Shown: positions 1 to 15,835, counted from the first letter of the stretch. The stretch is DNA of 64,000 bases from Phoenix dactylifera (GCF_009389715.1 NC_052401.1:2406843-2470842), one strand, 5' to 3'. Notes: a model not told the origin generated them from the letters alone. Numbers and translations are program-made.

Positions 1-2764
1 AGAACTTTTCTAAATCAAGCAAGTCCTATTTTCGACCAACCCAAAAAAAATATTTAAATCCACCAATATTCTCAAGATTACTAATTGACTTTCCATCAAA
101 ATATCAATCTTAATTGTTTTAAGTCTCAAGTAGAGCCAAATAAGAATTATTAAGTCTCATCCCAGAGTATATTTTCCTTCTATATACGAGCTCCATGCAT
201 GATCCACATACAGATTTCAATGAATATTTTCTAGTCCAAGCTTTAAACATCTTTTTATAGATGAATCTTAAATTGCTACCAAAATAATTAACTTCAACTA
301 GAAGCAATATTCACAGTGCCTGATATCAAGTTAAACTTCCCAAATAATTACATTGCACGATAATAACTCATGATTAATATTCCTTCACTTAATTTAGTCA
401 AAATCTAATTAATCATAACTTGAAATACAAGTTGCTCTACCAAGAAAACTCTTAGAGTAGCTCATTCACACTTTGGTTACGACCATAATTAGGTTGCAGT
501 CTAATTTTAGCATTTCAAAATTATGATAAAATAACTCAAATTTATCAATAACAAAAGCAAATAAATGCCTTCATCTAATGGCCTAATGTCTACCCATCTC
601 TCAAACTTTCTGACGAATCCTAAAGATCCTAAAACTTAAGCTCCATCTGACTATTTCAAATACAATCCCTAGGAATCTGAAACCTAAGCTCTGATACCAC
701 CAAATCTGTCACGCCCCGAGCCCGAGGCGCGGCAGACGCCGCACGCCCGGTAACGCACTCCTCAATCCCGTGAGATCAAGCCTCTGGATCTGAAAAAATG
801 GAGAAAATAGAATAATGAGCTACACTAGCCCAGTAAGCAACAAAATACCCCAGAGTGGGGTCAGAGCATATCAGATCAAAATACAGGATAATGTCTGGAA
901 TAAATCATAAATAACATCGTTTTGTTGTTTTCAAAACTTATTATTATTTTTCCAAAAACTCTTATACCAGAATCTCAACATAATAGGCTACGGCCACGTA
1001 ACCCAGTGGCATGGGTTGCACAAGGTGCCAAACACCACTATTATTAAGCACCGGTGGTGTCCAAATACCACTATTCTAATCACCGGTGGTACGGTGTCGA
1101 AACCGGTTCCTCACAGATTACAAGTCGACAGGGCCAACGTATAATCCCCATTGGCGGGGCCAGAACAGAACAGAACAGATCATAGCCATGCTGAGAATAC
1201 ATATATATAAAAACAGATTTCATAAATTTTCCAATCATAGTTTACGGATTTCAAAGCATAATTTTCAGAAATTTAACATGCCAGACCCATTTTACTAAAT
1301 ACAAAACATATTTCAGAATTTAATCTATTTATCAAATAATTTAGAAATCACACTCGAAGTATTAAGTTACTTACCTCTTCTCGCTTGATTCCTATTTCAG
1401 GTAGACGGATCAGGTTCACCTGTTAAAGTTTAATTAATTTCTTGTTAATTTCAGACTAAGCAAAATTCAAAAATAATACTATTGGACATGGCCAAACAGA
1501 GCCCAAAGTTGGCCCATAATGGGCACGGCCTGATAGGGCCCATATCGGACTCGGCCCAATGGGCCCGCATAGACTCGGCTAAATAGGGCCCCCAAGGTTG
1601 GCTTCTAATTTGTTCATTTATACAATAAGATTTTTTTGCAGGGACTAATACTTAATTACAGGGTACTATTCTATAATAAAACTTGAGTGAGGGGACTAAA
1701 TAAATATCGTTGGGGGCCTTTATGTAATAAATCTTTCCTATAGGGATCAAATACAAATTACAGGAGTCCCTATTTCTGAAATAGCATACTGCCAAGGGCT
1801 TAACTGCAAAAAATCTGTTTATTGGTCAAATGGGTTTGGGTTTCGGATCCCGGGTTTCGGGTTCGGGTTCCAGTTCAGGTTCAGGTTCAGGTTCGGGTTC
1901 GGGTTCGGGTTCGGGTTCGGATTTTCGGGTTTGATCTGGATCCAAGTTGGGCCCATGGGGGTATTGCCCAACTGGGCCCAACCGGACTGGACTGGGCCCA
2001 AGTTGGGCCTGCAATGGACTGGGCCCAACGGCCCAATTTGGCCCGTGATGGGCCTCCTCCTTCCCCAAACTCCCCCCCACGAATAGGGGGAGAAGAAGAG
2101 ACGGAGGAGAGAGGGAGGTGGCCGGCGGGGGTGGCCGGCTTGGGTGGCCAGGGGCCACCCCTCGATCGACTGCCAGCCAGCCGCCATGGCGGCCGGCGGC
2201 GTTGCAGGGACCGACGGGGAGGAGAAGCAACCGAGATGATGATCTCGGCTGCTTGGGCTGAAACAGAGGAGAGGAGGATCTCGACGGCGGTCGACGGAGG
2301 TGGCAAATCCCGGCCGAGGGAGGCTCGGTCCGGCGTCAAGCGACGGCGGCGATGTTTGAAGCCGAGGGGTTGGATCTCGGAGCAGGGGAAGCTCGCGGAG
2401 GGGATCCGGGCGGCGCTCGGTCGGGAAGACACACTGATCGGAGAGGAGGAGGAGGGAAGGAGGAAAGAGAAGGAGGAAGAGGGCTCGGTTTGCCCTAGGG
2501 AGGAGGATTTGGGGGGTTTTTATCACCCCCCTCGTGATGGCTCTCCGCCGCGAAGATCGCGGCGGCCGAGCGAGATCCGCGGCCGCGGTTCGGCCGTGGA
2601 TGAGCTGGAGGGGGGGGGGTGCCGCGGGACTAGCGACATCCCCGCCCCGATCATCCCCGAAAGAGCCGGAGAGGATCGCAAATCGCGATCCTCTGTTCCG
2701 GCCTTCCAAAAAGAGAACGGGACTGAAGTCGGCAGGGGCTGCCGACTTCAGCCCGTGTCTCACA
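1..2764 (-). mobile_element. Tekay/Del-type Ty3-gypsy element, 5' LTR plus leader (partial)
   Basis: An LTR runs 707-2764 (2,058 bp). Read on the minus strand it starts TGTGAGAC and ends GGGGCGTGACA. Just inside it, at 688-699, is the complement of TGGTATCAGAGC, the initiator-Met tRNA primer-binding site. The element interior therefore lies to the left (1-687, AT-rich leader with no coding sequence seen) and leaves the window. The LTR holds an opposite-strand (GGTTCG)n tract near 1855-1920, a GC-rich block at 2050-2750 and a short inverted repeat by its outer end (2730-2757). The lineage call rests on the long LTR, the Met primer site and the stretch near 785-850 that resembles Del/Tekay LTRs. 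The other end is outside, so no target duplication can be checked. The long open frames across 1819-2793 on both strands are GC-rich LTR sequence. Confidence 0.8.
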
Positions 2765-3130
2765 TAGTTCCTCTTTCTCATATAATTCATTAGATGAAAG
2801 GTCCATAAGCTCTTCTTTCCTATCTAGAATATCCAGCTCATGAAGAATCTTGTCTTTGATGTCTTTGTTGGCAATTCGCTTAAAGGCAAATCAAGTTTTA
2901 AGTGCAGACTGAAGCATTTTCAAATTTGCGACCCACATTGCATTAGGATCAGAACATCCAACGAAGCTGCGCCAAGTAGCATTCCATGTTAGAATTTTTG
3001 ATATATTCTCGAAGGACCACCACAATTAGAAAGCACACTTCTTCAATACATTGAAACTTCTTCCTCCTCGAAAAGCCATGCGCTCTACTTCTCTGTTAGG
3101 ATCAAGCTTCTCCAACGATTGTGCTTGTTA
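2765..3130 (-). mobile_element. LINE-like coding remnant
   Basis: The minus strand gives interrupted peptide stretches such as SCNCGGPSR-like and ANKDIKDKILHELDILDRKE text, with a Trp-rich start and Leu/Lys/Glu-rich helices. These resemble the linker between the endonuclease and reverse transcriptase of plant L1-type LINEs. Frames are broken. The adjacent LTR begins exactly at 2764 and may have inserted into this LINE. The family call is from pattern only. Confidence 0.35.
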
Positions 3131-3329
3131 GAAGAAAATCGAGCTAAGCCAAATTATTATATTTTGAGAACGAGTCATAAATCTATATATAAGAGGCAAA
3201 ACATGTTTTTATGATAATGTATATTACGCGCTTCGGTTTAAACAAACTATTTTCAATCTTTTAAATTTATTTTAATAATTTTTTTTAATATTATTATAAA
3301 ATAAATGTACAGGAATTGTTGTTTTTAGA

Positions 3330-3830
3330 ATGATTTTCAACAGGAGGAGCATTGTAAAGCACGCCACTCTGATTCGGAACACTGAAAGGGACTACGGCGA
3401 GACTGCCCTCTCTTCCACCAGAAGGAGATGACGTGGAGGAGTTGTGGTCCGACCTGGAATCCTCGCGGCATCTGGACGCCACGATCTCCGCCATAAGAGG
3501 TATGCTCGACGAAACAGGGGCGACGTGTTTCGAAGCGGAGGAGATGAGCAGGAACAAAAATCATATGGTGCGCGTACCATACTAGATCGTATGGTACGCG
3601 CTCCTATTTCAGCCACGTCAGTATGGTACGTAAATCTCAAAAAAAAAAAAAAAAAACCAACCGGAAGTCCCACACTCCGCCTCGAGTCCCCCATAGGCTG
3701 ACGTGGAGATATCGAGATGACTCGGCCTCACGTGATTGTTCGCAGAAATGGGGGCCATCACAGCAGCCGAAACAGGGGCGAATGAGGCGTTGAAATCCCG
3801 CTCTTTAGCCAAGTGCCACGGATGAGGAAC
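3330..3830 (+). other. GC-richer block with short coding-like text, unidentified
   Basis: This block stands out from its AT-rich surroundings. On the plus strand, about 3395-3555 reads as an acidic peptide (…EELWSDLESSRHLDAT…) and a second short frame from about 3749 reads MGAITAAETGANEALKSR. No splice sites could be matched confidently and no family was recognised. It could be an exon of an unknown gene, a pseudogene piece or part of a transposon. The block also holds a perfect hairpin at 3570-3601 and an A-run at about 3638-3655. Confidence 0.25.
3570..3601. repeat. Perfect 12-bp inverted repeat with 8-base loop
   Basis: The arms GCGCGTACCATA (3570-3581) and TATGGTACGCGC (3590-3601) are exact reverse complements around an 8-base spacer. 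Related TATGGTACG text recurs at about 3622-3630. This may be the terminal or subterminal part of a small DNA transposon, but no target duplication was found. Confidence 0.6.
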
Positions 3831-4691
3831 GGGTCGAAGAATCCGCGAAACAGGGGAAATAAGCCGTGGACTCTTCGGGTTGTTCGCGCCCTCTAAGAAA
3901 CTTCCTTCCGCGGATAAGGCGGAAGTCTCGTCGGTCGATCCATTTGCGTGAGCACCATAGATATTGTCTTCACAGCTTCACGAGTTGGCAAGGAATCTCC
4001 AAAGATAAATAAGTCTTTTCCCCTCCTTCTGTCATATGTTTATCTACAAGAAAACTAGTAGCCAACTAAGTTATAGCAGATGTATTAGCTCTTGATGGAT
4101 TAATAGGCATTGACTTTTACCCTTACAAAAATGGGTCAGCATAATAGTTAATGGCTAAACGATGCTTGCAAGCTTTGAATGCAGTTTTACAAAACAGGGG
4201 TTGTCTTGTAGCCAACTACGTATCAGACAAAACCTACATCTAATATCTTGAAAGCTCTATATGAAAATAACGAGTTCTTTTCAAGAACACTGAGAAGTTG
4301 AGAATTCTCTCCATCAGATGGGGACCGAATAAACAACCCCATTTCGGAAACTCAAAATGACAAAGTCTTTTTTTTTTTTTGAATAGAAAATTAAGGAGCC
4401 ATTGTCATGCACAGCCAAAGACTTGGTAAACAATTTGAATTCGATGTGCAGGACCCCTTCCTTTTCAAGAGGACAAATAACTGATAGCCATTTGTTACTG
4501 TGTCTTTATCGTGTCGTTTCTAATGAGAGCACATGGATCGGACTATTGAGACATCTACGTGGTCCATACTAAATATTTTTCTTCCTCCACCTACCTCATA
4601 AAAAAACCCTTCTTTCGCGAGTTTTATGCAACTTGTCTTCATACATAAACCCTCAGTTTTCTCTTAACTCTTCCATATTTTCTTGTTCATC

Positions 4692-7600
4692 ATGGCTTCC
4701 TTTCTTTGGATCCTCTGCTTCTTCTGTTACTTCTTCGTGTTCGCTAGCAATGGTGCGGCGGCTTATCGCAGAGTCTTCAGATTTCCAGAATCTCAGGAGA
4801 CTTCTTCTATTGCTAGCAACCAATATAGAACTGCATACCACTTCCAGCCTCCTAAGAACTGGATGAATGGTATGTTTTCCCTAACCCATCTTTGAGTCTT
4901 CTATATCTTTCAAGGTAGTCATGTCCTCAGTTAACATATCCCTTTGCATCAACCGTTTCATTCCCCAATTCATCAGCCTGTGTCATTTTCTTGCAGGTGA
5001 ATTTTGTATAAAGGATACACTTAATAATTGATTTTGTCAAAAAAAGTGGGATTAATTTTATTTTGAGAATAATACATATTTTGGAATCCACAAACAATTT
5101 TGCCCTAGATATGAGTTTAGATGGGCGATGATGTGTATCTATTGAATGCCTCGCAGATATATGTTGAATATGCAATACATATATTTTGAATATCCAATAC
5201 ACATTTGTCTAGCATGTCTTGTATTTAGACTTCTGGATAAAATTCTCTAGAGATCCTATATGTGTTCTGTTTTGCAAAATAACAATGAATATAATAATAA
5301 TCTGATTTTTTTTCTTGCGAAATCAATAACTACAAAATTTTGAACAATCGACTTCCAGGAAGAATGGGTCTCTCCAGGCTTTCCTCCCAAAATGAAATTG
5401 ATCAATAACAACCACCCAATTGCATTGCCTATCACACCTTATCTTGAATATGTTCGCTGTCCGGCTTCCTGACAGCTGAAATTTGTGAATTCGCGGAAGA
5501 ATTTGCAGCTCTCACTAGCCACCAGCACAAAGAAATTTCTATGGGGGATGGAGGTCTGTTCTTCTTTGGATGCTTTACTATGACATACAAGGTTATCAAG
5601 AAACAGCTTCAACAGTATGTTAGGAATTTGGTTTAGGTCTATTTGTTTTTATAAATCTCGGTTCTTCCTTCGTTTAGCGGTCGAGATAAATCAAGATCTC
5701 AGTCCATCTCGATGTAGGGCACCTGCCGAGATCTCCATAATTAAAAGCCTTGGGCACAAGCAAGATTAACAAATCCTGGCTGAACTGGCCTGGGGATCCA
5801 ACTAGCTAACCATCAGGACAGTGTCCCTGATCTAATACTATTAGGCGTTTAGATCCATAACAGGCCCAACCATAAACACCAGCATTCTCACAGTAAAACT
5901 GAAGCAATAAATATTAGCCTTGAGCAAGCTGTAGCCTGAGACAGCATCAACCTCAAGAGCTCATCTCGACGACTCAACCTCGCCCCCGTCAGGAGGGCAC
6001 ACTATACAAATCCAGATACCACCGAACTCCGAAGAGCCGTCTTTTCGTGAGCATTTAATCGAACAGATGCTGTGCATCGCAAGCCCTACCACTGTTCGCG
6101 GTGATCCCGAACTCGTGCAAACCGAGCAAAGAAAACAATTAACATTTAAATATTGCAAGTTCGTATATTTCCTTCATCATATCATGACAATATGGTAAAA
6201 CTTGGATTTGTTACGATTTTGCCAAGCTCTAACTTGTCTTTGTATTTATTTTGCATGCAATTGCCACGCAAACTTGGCCCATCAACCGAACCCCAGATCC
6301 AAACGGTACGTACTCCTTTATTCACGCATCTACGTTCCAAGTTCCCTTTCCAACTGAAATTTGAAAGGTTACACCCGCCTCCAACGCCAAAAAAAAAAAA
6401 AAAAAAAAACAGGACCCATGTACTACAATGGCATTTACCACCTTTTCTACCAGTACAACCCCAACAGCGCAGTGTGGGGCAACATCACTTGGGGACACTC
6501 CATATCGACTGACCTCATCAACTGGACGCCACAAGATCCTGCGATCCACCCGAGCAAGAGCTTCGACATCAATGGATGCTGGTCCGGATCCGCAACAATC
6601 CGTCGCGGCAGCGAGCCTGCGATCCTTTACACTGGCATCGACGCAGAGAACCGGCAAGTCCAGAATGTCGCGATCCCGAAGAACCTGTCGGATCCATTCT
6701 TAAGGGAGTGGTCGACGCCCGATTACAACCCGCTAATGGAACCGGTTGATGGGCTCGATCCAAGCCAGTTCAGAGACCCGATGACTGCTTGGCATGGCTC
6801 CGATGGCCATTGGAGGGTGGCTGTGGGGGCTCAGATTGCGGGGAATGGAACGGCCGTCTTGTACAAGAGTAGCGACTTCGTGCATTGGGTGCGAGCTGCA
6901 TCTCCCTTGCATACTTCGAAAGGCTCGGGCATGTGGGAGTGCCCCGACTTCTATCCAGTGCCATCGAAGGGAAGGCAAGGCTTGGATACGTCGGAGAATT
7001 CCAAAGATGTGAAGCGTGTGCTGAAGATGAGCCTGAGCGAGACGCAGAGCGACCATTATATGTTGGGAAAGTATGACATTGAGAAGGACATCTTTGTGCC
7101 AGACGAAACAGTCGATGATTATCGGGTATGGTTAAGGTATGATTATGGCAAATTCTATGCTTCAAAGACATTCTTCGATGAAGAGAAGAAGCGGAGGATC
7201 TCGTGGGCTTGGTTGAATGAATCGGACACCGAGGCTGATGCTTTGTTAAAGGGGTGGGCAGGAATTCAGGTGAGTCCTGATCAAAACACAAGTAGAACTT
7301 ACAAGTTCTTCTACAGTAAATTTACACAAATAGAACTTAGAAGTTCTTTTTAACTCTGCAAATTTACACCAAAGGAATCATAACTTTTGGTGGATTTCAG
7401 GCAGCTCCCAGGACAATCTGGCTAGATAGCAATGGAAGGCAACTGGTGCAATGGCCTGTTAAGGAGCTTGAATCTCTTAGAAGAAATGGAGCTCATTTGC
7501 AGAACACGGAGCTCAAGACAGGAGGCCTCTTCGAAATCAAAGGAGTAAAAGCTTCGCAGGCTAGTCTTTCATCTAATATCTCATTTGATGTTGAAAAAAT

Positions 7601-8669
7601 ACTACTACTTTATCTCCCCAAAATAATGCTGCTATGCTATAGATGTTAGCCTTATGTTATTTCTGCGTGCTGGTTTTGGTTGTGCTCTGACCTTCCAAAC
7701 AGGCAGATGTTGAAGTAGACTTTGAGCTACCAAGCCTAGAGAGAGCAGAGCCCTTGGATCCTTCTTGGCTGATGGACCCTCCAAAGCTTTGTCGCGAGGA
7801 GGATGCTTCTGTTCAAGGTGGGCTTGGTCCCTTTGGGCTGTTGATCTTGGCTTCTCATAACCTCGAGGAACACACTGCCGTCTTCTTCAGGGTATACAAA
7901 GCTCACAACGGATACATGGTTCTTTTGTGTTCTGACCAAAGGAGGTAACTCATGTTGCTTTGTCTTTAGGCTGTACTATGAGACATGTAGGACAACTAAA
8001 ACAACCAAAAACTTAACAAAAAAACCTATAGTACAATTTTCTTGGCACTAAAAGCATTTTGCTTCATGATAACCCTACACCAAGATCATTTTGAGGCTGC
8101 CCTGTTTCAAAATCTCGTCATGCAATCAGTTTGCTCTCAAAGTTCTAATGACCCATGTGTTTAGTAAGCTTGGAAACATATTACTGAGTTTCTTCTGCAT
8201 GTTTCATTACTCCTCTATTTTTCGATTCCAAATGCAGGTCCTCTTTGAGACCAGAAGTTGACAAGCCAGCGTATGGGAGCTTTGTGGATATGAACATCGA
8301 AAAGGAAGGAAGGATTTCTCTGAGGACCTTGGTGGGTTAATGAATGTTTAGTTCTTTGATCTATCTCGCTAGTTTGTAATTAGAGTGATAATAAACATAT
8401 GACCATATATCATCTGACCTATGTTTTATATTCCTCAAAAAATATACAATCTGAAGGACTTTTGACGCTGGGGATTTTGAATACAGATTGATCATTCAGT
8501 TGTAGAGAGCTTTGCTGGTGGAGGGAGAACATGCATCACAGCTAGAGTTTACCCTGAAGTCCTTGTGACAGGCGACATCCATCTATATGCATTCAACAAT
8601 GGAACTGAGACAATAAAGATTCCGAAACTTCAGGCATGGGACATGGCCAAACCTTGGATAAATGTATAA
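4692..8669 (+). CDS. GH32 enzyme: cell-wall invertase / fructan exohydrolase family
   Basis: Seven exons: 4692-4869, 6297-6305, 6413-7269, 7401-7559, 7703-7944, 8238-8331 and 8487-8669. They join in frame to 573 residues, normal for the family. Exon 2 is the 9-base mini-exon known in plant acid invertases; it restores NDPNG. Residues 1 to about 24 are a hydrophobic signal peptide, so secretion to the cell wall is expected. Catalytic residues are present: Asp60 (NDPNG), Asp184 (FRDP) and Glu238 (WECPD). Pro240 in WECPD is typical of cell-wall forms; vacuolar forms have Val. WSGSAT lies at 119-124. However, the positions matching AtcwINV1 Asp239 and Lys242 are Ser271 and Gln274, so sucrose may be a poor substrate and fructan hydrolysis or a non-catalytic role is possible. 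Intron 4 begins with GC. Intron 1 (1.4 kb) carries transposon-like sequence. Confidence 0.9.
5618..6144. mobile_element. Transposon-like insertion in intron 1 of the GH32 gene
   Basis: A GC-richer block lies in the otherwise AT-rich intron. It begins TGTTAGG and ends TTAACA, as a small LTR might. Phrases such as CCGAACTCGTGCAAACCGAGC resemble text inside the Tat-type element at 37.4-42.3 kb. No flanking target duplication was found, so the family and the exact ends are uncertain. Confidence 0.3.
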
Positions 8670-10018
8670 GGTGAATAGATGGTCATGAGAAATCAACTAG
8701 GAGGAGACTGATGGGTCGTATTCTTTTGATTTCTAATTAAATAATGGGTCATATTCTTAGCTTGTCCGAAACCTCATCTGATTCATGTAACCAAATATCA
8801 TTATAAATTTATGACGCAATAATTGTTAATGCATTTTGTTATTATTATCCATTTTATTATATACTATTAAGAATATAATTATAAGATGGTAATATGAAAA
8901 TAATTATGACCCCTATATAATTAGAATAATATTAAAACAGTGATTTATATTTAAATTTACTAGAAATAACAATAAGTTCCTAGTATAACATCATAATATA
9001 TATAGTTCATTAATTGGCTGTCCATCGATTAAATATGATAAACAGCATAAATTGTTGCTACCAAGGGGTAAATTCACTTAGCCATTTTGTAAATACATTC
9101 ACAATTATCAATATTTTAATATTATTAATTATAGAAAAATAAACAGAAACCTCTTTTTCATCACTAGGTCTTATTGCAACAATTCCTATACAATCCCCAT
9201 ACAGTAATTGGAACTGCAAGCACCTGAACAGCCCCGAAGTACAAAATGATGACATGACTTATTTCAAAATAAAAAAGAATTCGGAGCAAACGAATCCATT
9301 TACTCTAATTTAACATACTCCAGCACCAAATATAACCATGGCTGACTGATATAAACTTGCCAACCCTTAGCCCACTGATATAACCTCACCACATTTTCAC
9401 CTCTCTAATATCAGAGTCCCTATATGACATGTTTTAATGCCTAAAATCCCCAAACCACCATGGCAAGCAGGTTAAAACGCAGACAGGAGCACGGCCAGTA
9501 AGATGGGACATCCTTGCCAATGATTTCAGACATAACACAACCTGTCCAAACCGAATGATATTATTACATTTAGTTCTCACTAGTGTAGAACTAGAAAATT
9601 AGTACCACAGGAGTTACATTTGCAACATAATAAGCAAACCCACTGACTAATAAAAATCTGAATGGTAAACCCTCGTACAAAATAACACATCCAAATAATG
9701 AACCTCATAATCTGCTTATGCTTCACCGAATCCATGCATACTAGATAAAGCTAAATGGAAGAACTTATAACAAGAAGCAAAGCATTAAGATCAAGTTCGC
9801 AAAGGTGTTCGGCATCTCCAATGATCCTAAAACAAAATGCAAAATATCTACTAAACAAATCACAGCGGTATCATCCGATGATTCATGATGAATTCATCAA
9901 ATAAATCAACATTCCTGATAAACATTAAGAAAACTACAAAACTGAACCCAAAAATACGAGGAATTGTCTGGCCAGTGGTAGAGAGCCGTGGCTGCTCTGT
10001 AACAGACGTGAAGATAAG
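8670..10018. other. Intergenic stretch between two convergent genes
   Basis: This AT-rich sequence separates the GH32 stop codon from the RPS14 stop codon. It should contain the 3' untranslated regions and polyadenylation signals of both genes. I see no coding sequence, RNA gene or clear transposon in it. Confidence 0.6.
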
Positions 10019-13600
<3,582 letters not shown>

Positions 13601-13659
13601 GGTGGCGGTGGCGGTGGCGACGAAGGGGGCGGCGGTTTGGAGGCGCTAGGTTTTGATCC

Positions 13660-13800
13660 GGGAAAATATAGAACCCTAGTTTTCGCCTTCGATGCATTGC
13701 CGCCGTTACCCTAAACTCGATTATATATAGAAGATAAAATGGGCCGAGCCCACCACCTTTACGTCGTGCAGGTTTGGACATTATAACGAATATTTGGGCT
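13660..13800 (-). promoter_or_regulatory. RPS14 promoter: telo-box and TGGGCC/T (site II) motifs
   Basis: Upstream of the RPS14 ATG the minus strand has CTAGGGTTC at about 13666-13674 and a second GGGTAA-type telo motif near 13705-13712. A TATATATA stretch lies at 13721-13729. Site II motifs are TGGGCC on the plus strand (13740-13745), TGGGCT on the minus strand (13747-13752) and TGGGCT on the plus strand (about 13794-13799). Telo-boxes with site II elements are known to drive coordinated ribosomal protein expression in plants. Confidence 0.6.
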
Positions 13801-14910
13801 ACAGACCGGACCTAGTGCCTGTCCATACGTCAATGGGTTAACATAAACACTGCCAATTTTAACATTATTATATGACTCGGTGTCTCCCACTGTGTTAATA
13901 AATTTGACCCATAAAAGCATTACACTAAGCTCTCTTTTGATCCTGGTTCTCCATGCCCATAGTTTTTATGATCACTGACTGGCGTTGATCAGACCCGACC
14001 TCTTAATTTTAATTCACAAATCACTAGTTTAAGATATGGCATTCGGACGGGGTTGTATCTTTCGTGTGAAAGGTAGATTCATCATTCTTAGCACGGGTCC
14101 TCATTGGACTAAGAAATTTGAGCAGATAGATGAATGAAGAGTTTAGAGTGTTTTTTTGTTATCTTATCTTAATCCTATTGGTGATGCTTTTTTAATTAGA
14201 ATGCCACTGATTGTGCCGGTACCCAAGTATGAATAAGCTAATTAGAAGTTCTCATAGTGGATATTTCAGGTTATGATAATTGAAACTTGACCAAAATTAA
14301 GTCCAAAAGGATTGACCATAAAATATTATCGTGCAATGTAATTATTTATTTATTAGTTAATTTGGAAGTTTATTTTGATAGGGGGTATATTGAGATCTTA
14401 CATCTAGTTTAAATTTAATTATTTTGATGGTAAGTTAGGTTCGTTAATAAAAAATTGTTTATGACTTTATTTTTTTAATAATATTTATTGAAATACTTTT
14501 TGAGGTTAAAATTTATATGTGCATAATGCATCAAATTCTTACGTAGTTTTGATGCTTGCTCTCCGTTTAGAGAAACCACCCGCCGCCTACGTCTCCCCTC
14601 TCGGGACAAACGTCGAACTCCTCTGCCCTACCGTCAGAAAAAAAAAAAAACCAACTGCTGAAGCAGTCGCAAACAGTGGAAAAAAAAAAAAAGTCAACCA
14701 TAGATATCCAAAATTAACATGGAAAGAAAGCAGAAGAATCCATTAACAAAAAGAAACCATCGACGCCACCAACATTCCGCTGTAGTTTAATCTAAATTGC
14801 TGTCGTTTAATCTAAACTCTAGCTGTCTCCTAGACCGTATCCCTCTTGACATCTATCGTTAGGTTTTTTTTTTGGGTCAGAGCAAGAAGCCTTGATGCTA
14901 CCGCCTTCCT

Positions 14911-15587
14911 CTACCGTTTACGGTGGGGGCAGGGGCCGAGGAAAGCCGCGCAGAGCTCGTAGGCACAGCGATACGTGCCAGGAAGCGGCAGCACGTGCGA
15001 ATCTGGAGACCCACAGGCCTTGAACAGTCCCATCCCCGTTCCCTCCCTCGGTTCCTCCACCGCCAATGGGTGGCCGGTGCACGAGACGGCGTCGCCCGCG
15101 GCCGGCGAGGAGCCTACGGAGGGCTCGCGGAGTTGCTCCAGAGATGCGATCATGGCCTCGTGCTCCCTGGCGATCCTCTGCCACGTCTCCCTCTCCTCCT
15201 CTGCTCTTTTGAGGCGCGATTCCAGTTCCATCATTCGGTCCCGGGCCATCAACAATTCGCTCAGAAGGAAGGAGGTCATCGACTCGTCGCTCTGGAGAAG
15301 CGATAGCGTGTGCTGCCGGGTAAACGCCGCTCCTGGCCGGTTGCTCTGTTTTAGAAACAAAACAGAACTGAATTAAGATAGGATCTTTCTCGGACTTCTC
15401 ATCCCCTACAAAAAAAAAAAAACGAATTTCGTACTTGATTCAAAGAAGAAGAACGTACCTGGAGGCCAAGGTTGGTCAAGGATTGTTCCATGGAGAGAGG
15501 GCGATTGGCGAGGAAATTGGAAGGCGGAGCAACCAGCATCGGTGGTGCAGGAAAATAAAGACAACCCGGCGACCAGAAACCTGCCAT
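14911..15587 (-). CDS. Unknown small coiled-coil protein, copy A of inverted pair
   Basis: Two exons on the minus strand, 15459-15587 and 14911-15345, with a short GT-AG intron, give 187 residues. Exon 1 encodes a Pro/aromatic-rich start (MAGFWSPGCLYFPAPP) ending MEQSLTNLGLQ. Residues about 55-110 form a charged helix with heptad-like spacing (MMELESRLKRAEEERETWQR, then IAREHEAMIASLEQ), a probable coiled coil. A Gly/Ser/Cys-rich tail follows. No enzyme motif, signal peptide or membrane segment is visible and I do not recognise the family. Copy B lies head-to-head 1.5 kb away and the two start codons are about 1.48 kb apart. Both copies keep the same splice sites and open frames, which argues for function or a recent duplication. 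The last 30 residues differ completely between copies. Confidence 0.6.
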
Positions 15588-15835
15588 CTCCTCAATACCT
15601 GCGCTGTAGAAGAGAAGGAGATAGAAACAGAGAAGAGGAGAGCAGAAGTTATAGTTGGATCGAACGCAGGGAACGATTTATAATCGCTGAAGTAGGAGTT
15701 GGTGGTGGTGGTGAAGTTTTGTTGCAATATATATAGAGTTGCGAAGAGATCTAACTCGGAAAGGACTAGATCGGGAGGTTGAGTCATCGTTTCAACCAAT
15801 AAGGCCGAGTAAACCTAATTAAGTAAGCCCGGTAC
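15588..15835 (-). promoter_or_regulatory. Promoter of copy A (mirrored in copy B)
   Basis: The sequence upstream of copy A matches the sequence upstream of copy B (16800-17070) almost base for base on the opposite strand. Shared parts include a TATATATA box (15728-15735; 16922-16929), a CACCACCACCACC run in the leader and a GGTACAATTT block at the outer limit of homology. Both copies therefore probably started with the same core promoter. Confidence 0.5.

Noticed and set aside
1819-2793. Long overlapping open frames on both strands (323 residues each)
   Set aside because: They lie wholly within an LTR, are GC-rich and repetitive (EPEPEP or VRVRVR runs) and are mirror images of each other. 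No protein family is visible.
5618-6144. Complete small LTR with TG…CA ends in the GH32 intron
   Set aside because: No target duplication flanks the proposed ends, so only a transposon-like insertion is reported.
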